From IMG/VR virus record IMGVR_UViG_3300035661_000228, positions 1 through 32,089 of that record: a stretch of 32,089 nucleotides of DNA; one strand, written 5' to 3'. This stretch comes from a virus. This document shows, one piece after another, positions 19,285-25,391 of this stretch (its first letter is position 1; each line of letters begins with the position of its first letter). The notes under the pieces are model-generated. The model searched no databases. It was not told the origin of the DNA and saw nothing but the letters and a program-made list of their open reading frames with translations. The position numbers were made by a program, and so were the translations under genes.

Positions 19285-19818
19285 ATGTTTGATATATTCT
19301 TTATTAGTGATACCCATTTTGGACACAAAAATAGCCTTAGTTTTCTGCGCTCTGATGGAGTTACGAAACTAAGGCATTTTTCTTCTGTTGAAGAAATGGA
19401 TGAAACTATGGTGAAAAATTGGAATGAAAAAGTATCACCGAAGTCAAAAGTATACCATCTAGGTGATGTTGCTATGAGCCATAAAGAGCTACCTATTCTA
19501 GGTAGACTTAATGGTGAAAAAATCCTTATCAAAGGAAATCATGATACTGGTAAACTATCGCAGTACATGAGATATTTTAAAGATGTGCGTGGAAGTCACC
19601 AGATTGATAAGTTGCTACTTACTCATATTCCAGTCCACAGGTTAAGTATTGGAAAGCATAGAGCTAATATTCATGGACATACTCATGATAATATAGTTAG
19701 ACATGAATTTCCGCCATATGAGCATGATGAAGCCTATCTATGTGTAAGTGTAGAACAAATCAATTATACACCTATTTCACTGGCAGAGATTAATGAGATA
19801 CTAAAAAATAGATCTTGA
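19285..19818 (+). CDS. metallophosphoesterase, short YfcE/MJ0936-like form, 177 aa
   Basis: The motifs FFISDTHFGH, YHLGDVAM, IKGNHDTG, LLTHIPVH and NIHGHTHDN give the full metal-ligand set of the calcineurin-like family. The DTHFGH variant and small size are typical of the short phage and bacterial enzymes annotated as phosphoesterases or RNA-repair related hydrolases. The substrate is unknown. AAGGATACGATA precedes the ATG and the gene follows tRNA-Phe by 11 bases. Its stop overlaps the next promoter. Confidence 0.88.
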   Translation: MFDIFFISDTHFGHKNSLSFLRSDGVTKLRHFSSVEEMDETMVKNWNEKVSPKSKVYHLGDVAMSHKELPILGRLNGEKILIKGNHDTGKLSQYMRYFKDVRGSHQIDKLLLTHIPVHRLSIGKHRANIHGHTHDNIVRHEFPPYEHDEAYLCVSVEQINYTPISLAEINEILKNRS

Positions 19819-19843
19819 TTTCATAAGTATATTAGTGTATAAT
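19815..19843 (+). promoter_or_regulatory. promoter for tRNA-Trp and following genes
   Basis: TTGATT, 17 bases, TATAAT, then ATTATTTTAAGTCG. It overlaps the last codon of the phosphoesterase gene. Confidence 0.88.
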
Positions 19844-19882
19844 ATTATTTTAAGTCGAGGAAAAACCGCAATATTTAACTAC

Positions 19883-19965
19883 TACCGATTCGCATAGCGG
19901 CGATTGCATTGGTCTCCAAAACCAACGACGTAAGTCCACCAGGGGTTCGAGTCCCTTATCGGTAG
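19883..19965 (+). tRNA. tRNA-Trp (CCA) with a long variable arm
   Basis: TACCGAT pairs with ATCGGTA, then G73. Stem TTGGT/ACCAA with loop CTCCAAA gives CCA. The variable region is about 15 nt and can form GAC-GTAA-GTC, which is normal for Ser, Leu or Tyr but not for Trp. The T arm is AGGGG-TTCGAGT-CCCTT. CCA is not encoded (GCCC follows). Confidence 0.82.
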
Positions 19966-20001
19966 CCCTATATTAACTTTCTAACAACAAAAGGCAACAG
20001 A

Positions 20002-20286
20002 ATGAAGATTTACTTTGGACAGATTACTGGTGAGCACCTTGAATCTCGCGTAAAAGATAATATTACTATGTTTATGCATGAAGGTAGGGCGTATGAGTAC
20101 GCACTAGATATTAACCCAGACTATATAACGATTACTGATACAATTGGTCGCACACTTCCATTTGATTTGAGTGATATTGGTAGTCTGTGTACTGCACTAG
20201 TACCTGTAATCGAGATAGCTCATCTAACTAACGAGTATAAAGCACTGTGCGAAAGAATTGAGAATACTAATATTCTATGCGTATAG
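20002..20286 (+). CDS. hypothetical protein, 94 aa
   Basis: The product (MKIYFGQITGEHLESRVKDN...) begins with a strand and has helix-rich middle and end (IGSLCTALVPVIEIAHLTNE). AAAAGGCAACAG precedes the ATG. It overlaps the next gene by ten bases. No family was recognised. Confidence 0.75.
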   Translation: MKIYFGQITGEHLESRVKDNITMFMHEGRAYEYALDINPDYITITDTIGRTLPFDLSDIGSLCTALVPVIEIAHLTNEYKALCERIENTNILCV

Positions 20287-20516
20287 AACCAACAGGTATT
20301 AATCCACTAAAAGATTTAATTGATATTCTTCCAGAAGTTGCGAAACCACTTCTGGAAGAAGATTTGTCGCGTATATCTTTGATGCTATCGGCAGGAGGTG
20401 TTATTTGCGAAACTAAAGATGAAGTTGTGGATGCACTAAGACTCTTAGAGGAGTTAAAAGTAGTAGAACTATCTTACTTACCAAATAATACAATATCTAT
20501 AAGGAAACTAATATGA
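20277..20516 (+). CDS. hypothetical protein, 79 aa
   Basis: The frame (MRIEPTGINPLKDLIDILPE...) looks like a small winged or helical domain, with DEVVDALRLLEELKVVELSY and a final strand NNTISIRKL. It overlaps both neighbours, so the four genes 20002-20871 form one coupled operon. Confidence 0.75.
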   Translation: MRIEPTGINPLKDLIDILPEVAKPLLEEDLSRISLMLSAGGVICETKDEVVDALRLLEELKVVELSYLPNNTISIRKLI

Positions 20517-20626
20517 AACAAGTAGTAAAAGAAAAAGAATCGCATAAGGGGTTTAATAAGTGCGATTTTAGCATTAAAGCCCGCGCGCATGATAAAAAGG
20601 GGAATCTTATTTGGAAACAGGCATAA
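20513..20626 (+). CDS. very small basic protein, 37 aa
   Basis: The frame reads MKQVVKEKESHKGFNKCDFS and ends HDKKGNLIWKQA. AAGGAAACTAAT precedes the ATG, and its stop overlaps the next ATG (TAATG). It is lysine-rich; the function is unknown. Confidence 0.65.
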   Translation: MKQVVKEKESHKGFNKCDFSIKARAHDKKGNLIWKQA

Positions 20627-20871
20627 TGCTGTATCTAATCTTTGCACTAGCAACCTCGTTAACCGCTTTAATTATTCTTATTAGGCCCGTTTTAAAGCTA
20701 ATTGAAAAGCAACACCCATTAAGTGTAGTTACACAAAATAAGTTTATAACGTATTTTACGTTCTTTATACTTACTACGTTAGCCGCACCTATATTGATTA
20801 TAATTACAATTATTCCAGATTTGGGTGAGCGCTTTAAAGCATCTCTTGAAGAGTCTTTAAGCGCAGTATGA
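20626..20871 (+). CDS. small membrane protein with two predicted helices, 81 aa
   Basis: The start at ATG 20626 couples to the upstream stop. Residues 2-22 (LYLIFALATSLTALIILI) and about 42-65 (TYFTFFILTTLAAPILIIIT) are hydrophobic helices separated by a basic loop. The size and plan could fit a holin or envelope protein, but no lysis gene is adjacent. Confidence 0.75.
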   Translation: MLYLIFALATSLTALIILIRPVLKLIEKQHPLSVVTQNKFITYFTFFILTTLAAPILIIITIIPDLGERFKASLEESLSAV

Positions 20872-20877
20872 TCACAC

Positions 20878-20906
20878 TTGACTTCTTTGCTTAATCTTGC
20901 TATAAT
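20878..20906 (+). promoter_or_regulatory. promoter for the 90-aa gene and tmRNA
   Basis: TTGACT, 17 bases, TATAAT. The next features in the same direction are the 90-aa gene, the permuted tmRNA and tRNA-Thr. Confidence 0.88.
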
Positions 20907-20934
20907 ATATCTAAATGATGAGAAAGGAAATAAA

Positions 20935-21207
20935 ATGAAGATTATGAATTTTACCTATACTAAACCCGACGGTAAAGTTAGTAAACGTACATTCGTATCT
21001 ATTCGTTCACCATTCACAGATTATTTTGGTGTAGATATTAGCGAGTTGAGTGAAGAGGATCAAGCTATCTTTGCTTCTGAAATGCAGGATATTGAAGATA
21101 CTAAAACTAATGCTATTAATGAACTAATGATAAAGTTTGATGTAAAAAATAACTATCGTAAGTTTCTAGCAGAACGTATGTCTGATATTTCAGTAGAGGA
21201 TATTTAA
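20935..21207 (+). CDS. hypothetical protein, 90 aa
   Basis: The ATG was chosen because AAAGGAAATAAA precedes it and the promoter -10 lies within the longer frame. The product (MKIMNFTYTKPDGKVSKRTF...) has a strand-rich start and a helical end (NNYRKFLAERMSDISVEDI), a plan seen in small phage proteins of unknown function. The stop lies within a perfect hairpin GAGGATAT-TTA-ATATCCTC (21196-21214) just before the tmRNA. Confidence 0.78.
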   Translation: MKIMNFTYTKPDGKVSKRTFVSIRSPFTDYFGVDISELSEEDQAIFASEMQDIEDTKTNAINELMIKFDVKNNYRKFLAERMSDISVEDI

Positions 21208-21214
21208 TATCCTC

Positions 21215-21473
21215 AGTAAATGGTTGTAAACATTAAAGTAAGGCGCTCAAGACGCGGAGTGCAAATCTCCGCCAGATCCACCAGTAAGTATATTATTTAG
21301 TGCACTTACTAATGGGTCTGATCTAGTTTCGATTGGGTGAGATAGGATAAATGCAACCCGCTATGTAAAGCGTTAAAACAAAAAACTATAAACGCAAACG
21401 ATGAAGTTTACGCTTTAGCTGCTTAAGCTAAAGTAAGGTTCCGGCTCTCTCCCTTATTACCAAATAGAGAGCC
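21215..21473 (+). ncRNA. ssrA: circularly permuted tmRNA, tag ANDEVYALAA
   Basis: The acceptor piece comes first: T arm GCGGAG-TGCAAAT-CTCCGC (21254-21272), CAGATCC, A, and CCA ending at 21283. A spacer closed by AGTAAGT/ACTTACT follows. The coding piece starts at GGGTCTG (21314), which pairs with CAGATCC including the G3-U70 alanine pair. It continues ATCTAGTTTCGA, as in tmRNA 5' ends. Resume codon GCA at 21394 opens the tag ANDEVYALAA and TAA ends at 21426. CTTTAGCT/AGCTAAAG and GGCTCTCT/AGAGAGCC follow. GGTTGTA (21222) can pair with TGCAACC of the coding piece, joining the halves. The product would be a two-piece tmRNA that rescues stalled ribosomes and tags proteins for Clp degradation. 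The T stem is one pair longer than in E. coli. Confidence 0.9.
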
Positions 21474-21508
21474 AATACATATGGGTATTAGTAATACTCA
21501 TATGTATT
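21474..21508 (+). other. perfect hairpin between tmRNA and tRNA-Thr
   Basis: AATACATATG pairs with CATATGTATT, and GTATTA-G-TAATAC continues inside, giving a near-complete palindrome of 35 bases. It has no T tail, so it is more likely a processing signal that separates tmRNA and tRNA-Thr than a terminator. Confidence 0.7.
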
Positions 21509-21509
21509 A

Positions 21510-21583
21510 GCCCTGCTAGTTAAATGGTATAACACCTGCTTTGTAATCAGGTATCGGCAGTTCGATTCTGTCGCGGGGCACCA
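21510..21583 (+). tRNA. tRNA-Thr (UGU)
   Basis: GCCCTGC pairs with GCGGGGC, then A and CCA. Loop TTTGTAA gives UGU. The T arm is GGCAG-TTCGATT-CTGTC, the same as in tRNA-Arg at 6859. Confidence 0.93.
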
Positions 21584-21893
21584 GAAAAACGTAGTGAACT
21601 TGGCTACATCTATTGGTTGAGAATGGTATTGAACTGGATGGAACAGGAGGCAATGTGGAAGAGGTATACATAAGAGCAGTAGGTGATATGGAAAAAAATA
21701 TGTAGGACAATAAGGTGGATCCCCTATTGTCTAAAGTTCGAAGAAAGGAAATAGACTTCGGAAATTGTATTCATCTCGCTTGTCATCTTGATAGCTACGA
21801 ATACCCTAGGGACTTACGTTAATGCTCCCTTCATATTATAATTTATCCTAACATCACCTCCGTTCTTTAACACAATCATCCTAGGAGAATATT
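21584..21893 (+). other. intergenic region of about 310 bases, one possible gene remnant
   Basis: No supported gene lies here. One frame reads VENGIELDGTGGNVEEVYIR followed by AVGDMEKNM and a stop (about 21617-21704). It has protein-like composition but no start with ribosome binding site, so it may be a remnant. GACAATA/TATTGTC forms a hairpin near 21708-21733. The last 40 bases are C-rich and lead into the gene at 21894. Confidence 0.5.
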
Positions 21894-22169
21894 ATGGCTA
21901 AAGCTTCTGTTGTTTTTATTGATTCTGGTACCGGAAAGCATGGCACATTCGATTTTGAAGCCCCTGAAATCACCGGAGAGTCTGTTGCTCTGGCACTTGA
22001 ACGTTGGATGGTCTTTACCGCTGGTGAGGACCCCAGCCTCATCGAGGAATCCCCCTATAGGGTTCGGGCCTGGGTTTCTACTCCCAACGATCGTTCTTTT
22101 GCTTTTATCCTTTCCTTCTATGAGCCGTATTTCGAGTATGTCCTTGTATCCGGTCTGGTTTACATCTAA
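21894..22169 (+). CDS. hypothetical protein, 91 aa
   Basis: The product (MAKASVVFIDSGTGKHGTFD...) looks strand-rich with one helix (ESVALALERWMVF). CTAGGAGAATATT precedes the ATG. From here to about 24 kb the DNA is richer in G and C than its surroundings (for example GAGGACCCCAGCCTC), which may mark a more recently acquired segment. No family was recognised. Confidence 0.75.
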   Translation: MAKASVVFIDSGTGKHGTFDFEAPEITGESVALALERWMVFTAGEDPSLIEESPYRVRAWVSTPNDRSFAFILSFYEPYFEYVLVSGLVYI

Positions 22170-22176
22170 TTTTATT

Positions 22177-22224
22177 CCGGGCTTCGGCCCGGGTTTCCTG
22201 CTATTTTGAACTTTAAATAGCAGG
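22177..22224 (+). terminator. two consecutive hairpins, possible terminator or processing site
   Basis: CCGGGC-TTCG-GCCCGG (22177-22192) carries a stable UUCG loop. It is followed by CCTGCTATTT pairing with AAATAGCAGG (22197-22224). Only three Ts follow the first, so termination is uncertain. The second ends just before the ribosome binding region of the next gene. Confidence 0.6.
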
Positions 22225-22238
22225 AAAAAGAAAATAAA

Positions 22239-22478
22239 ATGAACATTAAAACAAGGACTAATGATAAGATTTACCGGATTTACATGCTGCCGGTAGAGGG
22301 TGTTAAAGGTGGTTGGTACGATGGGAGCCCCCGTTCGGTGAATATCCCTATATATGCCAGAACACAGGATAGGGACAAGGCATGTATGCTTACTAGAGAA
22401 GAAGCTTTGTATTGTATGCGGGTAGTTTTGGAAGGTTGGCCACGAAGGTGTGAACCACCAATTACAGTGACCTATTAG
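22239..22478 (+). CDS. hypothetical protein, 79 aa
   Basis: The product (MNIKTRTNDKIYRIYMLPVE...) is basic and seems alpha/beta, with a helix TREEALYCMRVVLEG. CAGGAAAAAGAAAATAAA precedes the ATG. The start sits 14 bases after a hairpin, so folding could affect translation. No family was recognised. Confidence 0.75.
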   Translation: MNIKTRTNDKIYRIYMLPVEGVKGGWYDGSPRSVNIPIYARTQDRDKACMLTREEALYCMRVVLEGWPRRCEPPITVTY

Positions 22479-22539
22479 ACTTAAATCCGCATTAAAATAA
22501 AAAATCACCGAAACCAACAAAACTATGCAGGAGAATGAA

Positions 22540-22857
22540 ATGACCAGCGAGCCTAAGACATGCCTGACCGATGGTAGTGCACCAAGCTATGGCTATACCT
22601 ATATTAAGGAAAACGGCCAACAGGTTGACTACCTAGTGCTGTGCACGGAGGAACGCGTCAAGGGTTTTGTACGGCCATTGCGCCAAAGCTACAAGCATAC
22701 GAAATGTGGAGTGGTGACTAGGATGGGGTTGCCGCTAGCTGAGACCTTCGCACATGACCCAAAGTTTTATGATGCTACGTTCTGCTGCGGTTGCAGAACG
22801 CATTTCCGGGTTGCTGAATTTATCTGGGAACCGGATGGATCAGTGGTCGGATCGTAG
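22540..22857 (+). CDS. small cysteine-rich protein, 105 aa
   Basis: The ATG at 22540 has GCAGGAGAATGAA in front, while an earlier in-frame ATG (22525) has none. The sequence includes KCGVVTRMG and later FCCGCRTHF, Cys pairs that could hold one zinc. Similar small zinc-binding proteins appear in phage accessory regions. The product is otherwise unknown. Confidence 0.72.
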   Translation: MTSEPKTCLTDGSAPSYGYTYIKENGQQVDYLVLCTEERVKGFVRPLRQSYKHTKCGVVTRMGLPLAETFAHDPKFYDATFCCGCRTHFRVAEFIWEPDGSVVGS

Positions 22858-22905
22858 TTTCTATTGTACTTCACTACTGAGTAAAAATAGGAAAGGAGCC
22901 ACGAT

Positions 22906-23193
22906 ATGTTTAACGAATACCAAGTCGCTGAAGTCCGATATTTGAGTTCCTTGTCGCCAGAGAAAAAGTGCTGGTGTGGGTGGTATAGGTTTGGTGAATG
23001 TCCCAAATGCAATTCAACCTATACGGAAGCGAATAGATTACAAGTAACGTGTCCCAGCTGTGGCAATTACCCTCGCGTTCCTGGCGAAAAGATGGTTCAC
23101 CGCTACGGATGCATTACTGCTGAACGAAAATCGCAAATTACGCAAAAGGAGAATAAAATGGAATGGGAACAAGGAGAAAGAGATGGCGTTTGA
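22906..23193 (+). CDS. zinc-finger-like small protein, 95 aa
   Basis: Three Cys groups are visible: CWCGWYRFGECPKC (residues about 22-35) and CPSC (about 49-52). They fit a zinc ribbon. The end of the protein is charged (KSQITQKENKMEWEQGERDG). AAAGGAGCCACGAT precedes the ATG. It overlaps the next gene by 11 bases. Confidence 0.75.
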   Translation: MFNEYQVAEVRYLSSLSPEKKCWCGWYRFGECPKCNSTYTEANRLQVTCPSCGNYPRVPGEKMVHRYGCITAERKSQITQKENKMEWEQGERDGV

Positions 23194-23641
23194 TGATATA
23201 CCGGAAGATAAAGAACTAAGTTTCCGGTGTACCTGTGGTGGAAACATTAAAGAGCGCGACGGCAAGTGGGAGTGTGATTCCTGTGACTGGAAGTGGGATG
23301 ACTGCGGCCAGGTAAGTGATTTTATTAACGCGCCAATCATGATTAGCGCATGGTCTAGTGGTGACGCTAATTACTCTATACGTTCTGGAGTTGATATGCT
23401 GAGGTGTACTACCTCAGATAGTTCACGAATGGCAGTACCATCCAATAACACGGAAGAAAACACGCTAAAGCAGATCGCAGACATTGCACACTACGGCGGC
23501 CTTGCCGGGTTGACCGAGGTGGAGGCGCTGATCGCTGTACGGAGATTGACACTGATGTATTTGGACAAGGGGCGCAACACTGACGCGATGACATTGGACA
23601 CGCTTGCAGCGTTAAGGGCGTCGAAAGCGGCTGGTAACTAA
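23183..23641 (+). CDS. protein with N-terminal zinc ribbon, 152 aa
   Basis: ATG 23183 was chosen over a longer frame because AAGGAGAAAGAG precedes it. Residues 16-40 contain FRCTCGGNI and WECDSCDWKWDDC, a zinc ribbon. The C-terminal half is helical and Ala/Leu-rich (TLDTLAALRASKAAGN). The composition is more GC-rich than the rest of the window. It could be a DNA- or protein-binding regulator; no family was recognised. Confidence 0.76.
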   Translation: MAFDDIPEDKELSFRCTCGGNIKERDGKWECDSCDWKWDDCGQVSDFINAPIMISAWSSGDANYSIRSGVDMLRCTTSDSSRMAVPSNNTEENTLKQIADIAHYGGLAGLTEVEALIAVRRLTLMYLDKGRNTDAMTLDTLAALRASKAAGN

Positions 23642-23666
23642 CGCTGAATAGACACCAGAAAAAGTC

Positions 23667-23695
23667 TTGACTTTCTTCCAGATTTATTATATAAT
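23667..23695 (+). promoter_or_regulatory. promoter for the genes from 23734 to dCMP deaminase
   Basis: TTGACT, 17 bases, TATAAT. The spacer does not end in TAGCG, unlike most others. Confidence 0.85.
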
Positions 23696-23733
23696 TATTC
23701 ATAATGTAGTCAAACAGCGAAGAAGGAAATAAA

Positions 23734-23973
23734 ATGAGAAAGAAACCTGTATTAGCATTAAAGTTTCTTGAGTTGCGTGATGAGCTTCAGGATGTCTGTG
23801 AAGAGATTGCTGCGGAAATAAACCAAGGTAACACAGATCTAGCACTGTTGATGCTAGGGCGCGATAAGGCCGAACAGGTAGGTAAGCGAGTACCAGGTCC
23901 AGTGGGAACTGAAGAGATGCAAGCAGTATTAACATTTGTGGGAGCCAAGTTCGACCTTGAAGTAGCTATTTAG
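23734..23973 (+). CDS. small helical hypothetical protein, 79 aa
   Basis: The product (MRKKPVLALKFLELRDELQD...) appears helical with a coiled-coil-like first half. GAAGGAAATAAA precedes the ATG. It is the first gene after the promoter. No family was recognised. Confidence 0.74.
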   Translation: MRKKPVLALKFLELRDELQDVCEEIAAEINQGNTDLALLMLGRDKAEQVGKRVPGPVGTEEMQAVLTFVGAKFDLEVAI

Positions 23974-24006
23974 CACAGTGAGAAACTACAGAGAGAATAA
24001 AATAAA

Positions 24007-24255
24007 ATGAAATGGGTAAAAGATACCACGAAGCATTCAATCGGTGAAGTATTGTACCTTGGGCCGTGGAATGTTGGAACCATTCACTATAATCGTCTCT
24101 GGTCCAAGGGCGACTTAGTGAAGTATATCGCCGTATGTAAATTGCCAGGCTACGAATGGCGTGGAGAATTCCGGTTTAAGAAGGATGCAAAAGCAGCAGT
24201 TGAATCTGCCTTCGAGTACTGGTTAAGTAAGTTGCCGGAACAAAAGGAAAACTAA
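24007..24255 (+). CDS. paralogous small protein A, 82 aa
   Basis: The product has KWVKDTTKHS, then LGPWNVG and VCKLPG, and ends AAVESAFEYWLSKLPEQ. The following gene repeats this plan (KKDTAENS, LGPWVIG, VCNLPG, SIVESAVKHWFSQLPQQ), so the two arose by tandem duplication. A small alpha/beta fold is likely. The function is unknown. Confidence 0.76.
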   Translation: MKWVKDTTKHSIGEVLYLGPWNVGTIHYNRLWSKGDLVKYIAVCKLPGYEWRGEFRFKKDAKAAVESAFEYWLSKLPEQKEN

Positions 24256-24256
24256 G

Positions 24257-24499
24257 GTGGAATGGAAAAAAGATACTGCTGAGAATTCAAACAGCGAAAT
24301 GCTTTTCCTCGGGCCGTGGGTTATTGGCTGGATTAGCCATGATGATGGAGCCCGTTCTAAGACAGGTGAATTGGAGTACGTGAGCGTGTGTAATCTTCCA
24401 GGTGTTAGAGGGTTTACTTACTCACCAACAGCCGATGAGGCTAAATCAATAGTTGAGTCTGCTGTCAAGCACTGGTTTAGTCAACTGCCACAACAGTAA
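24257..24499 (+). CDS. paralogous small protein B, 80 aa
   Basis: The start is GTG one base after the upstream stop. GAAAACTAAG is in front, so translation is probably coupled. It aligns along its full length with the gene at 24007, keeping the LGPW and LPG motifs while the loop between them differs. This is a simple local duplication. Confidence 0.74.
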   Translation: MEWKKDTAENSNSEMLFLGPWVIGWISHDDGARSKTGELEYVSVCNLPGVRGFTYSPTADEAKSIVESAVKHWFSQLPQQ

Positions 24500-24515
24500 A
24501 TGGGAACTAGAAATC

Positions 24516-24779
24516 ATGAAATTTAGAAAGAAGCCAGTTGTAATTGAAGCAGAATGTTACGATGGCACTTTTGAAAGTATTAAACGAATTCTGTATATGG
24601 GGAATATGGATATGGAAGATGTACGAGAGATCAGAAATCGCCCAGAAGGAATTTATATTGAAACTTTTAAAGAGACGATTCAAGCAAATAATGGGGATTG
24701 GATAATTCTTGATGCTAAAGGAGAATTGTACCCCTGTAGGCCAGATATTTTCGATGCGACGTATGAGCCTGTATACTAA
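24516..24779 (+). CDS. conserved phage protein with KKPxxIEA start, 87 aa
   Basis: ATG 24516 starts MKFRKKPVVIEAECYDGTFE. The N-terminal KKPVVIEA motif, GDWII and PCRPDIFDATYEPV define a short phage protein family of unknown function that I recognise from many genomes. The gene at 28769 is a divergent relative (KKPEFIEAQQF, SDWVV). A longer frame starts within the previous gene, without support. Confidence 0.8.
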   Translation: MKFRKKPVVIEAECYDGTFESIKRILYMGNMDMEDVREIRNRPEGIYIETFKETIQANNGDWIILDAKGELYPCRPDIFDATYEPVY

Positions 24780-24796
24780 AGTAAAAGGAGAATAAA

Positions 24797-24892
24797 ATGG
24801 ATTTCCTACTTGCACTACTATTCTGGTTTATTATGTCTGCACCAGCCGCCCTCTTTCTAGGCTGGTTTATTAGCGCTGGAACACATGAATGA
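24797..24892 (+). CDS. tiny membrane peptide, 31 aa
   Basis: The frame reads MDFLLALLFWFIMSAPAALF and ends SAGTHE. AAAGGAGAATAAA precedes the ATG. Almost the whole product is one hydrophobic helix. The stop overlaps the next ATG by four bases. It is like single-span peptides in phage operons, whose roles are unknown. Confidence 0.65.
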   Translation: MDFLLALLFWFIMSAPAALFLGWFISAGTHE

Positions 24893-25326
24893 ACCAATCG
24901 TGGCAATTAAAATTTGTGAGCCTAGCTCACTTAGTAGGGTCATGGTCAAAAGACCCAAGCACTAAGGTAGGGTGCTGTATTGTCAACGAAGCGAATCGTA
25001 TCTTGAGCATTGGGTATAATGGATTCCCTGTTGGAGTGGAGGATACCGATTCAAGACTGAATGACAGAGAAACAAAGCTAAAATATGTTATTCACGCTGA
25101 GGCTAACGCAATAGCAACTGCCGCACGCTCAGGAATATCAGTCGAGGGTGGTACACTCATTGTTAGTGCACTTCATCCATGTGCAGACTGTGCTAAACTA
25201 ATCATCCAAGCTGGGATAACTAAAGTTATCGCTCCTTTACCTGAGATAGACGGACGGTGGGCCGACAGTTTTGAAGTAGCAGCTACCATGTTTAATGAAA
25301 GCGGCGTTGAAGTCAACTTTTACTAA
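24889..25326 (+). CDS. deoxycytidylate (dCMP) deaminase, 145 aa
   Basis: The zinc-binding and catalytic motif is HAEANAI (His69, Glu71), and HPCADCAK supplies Cys98 and Cys101. This is the ComEB/dCMP deaminase family, which converts dCMP to dUMP to feed dTMP synthesis. The length is close to the family norm. It overlaps the tiny membrane gene and lies just upstream of nrdA and nrdB, so the three act together in nucleotide supply. A terminator follows directly. Confidence 0.93.
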   Translation: MNQSWQLKFVSLAHLVGSWSKDPSTKVGCCIVNEANRILSIGYNGFPVGVEDTDSRLNDRETKLKYVIHAEANAIATAARSGISVEGGTLIVSALHPCADCAKLIIQAGITKVIAPLPEIDGRWADSFEVAATMFNESGVEVNFY

Positions 25327-25338
25327 TCAATTTACATG

Positions 25339-25365
25339 CCACGAGCCTAAGAACTCGTGGTTTTT
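25339..25365 (+). terminator. intrinsic terminator after dCMP deaminase
   Basis: CCACGAG pairs with CTCGTGG, closing an 8-nt loop, followed by T5. nrdA starts 27 bases beyond. Confidence 0.92.
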
Positions 25366-25391
25366 CATATAAATAACATGGAGTTTTCAAT

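Noticed and set aside
21516-21710. A minus-strand frame of 64 codons
   Set aside because: It runs antisense through tRNA-Thr and has no ribosome binding site.
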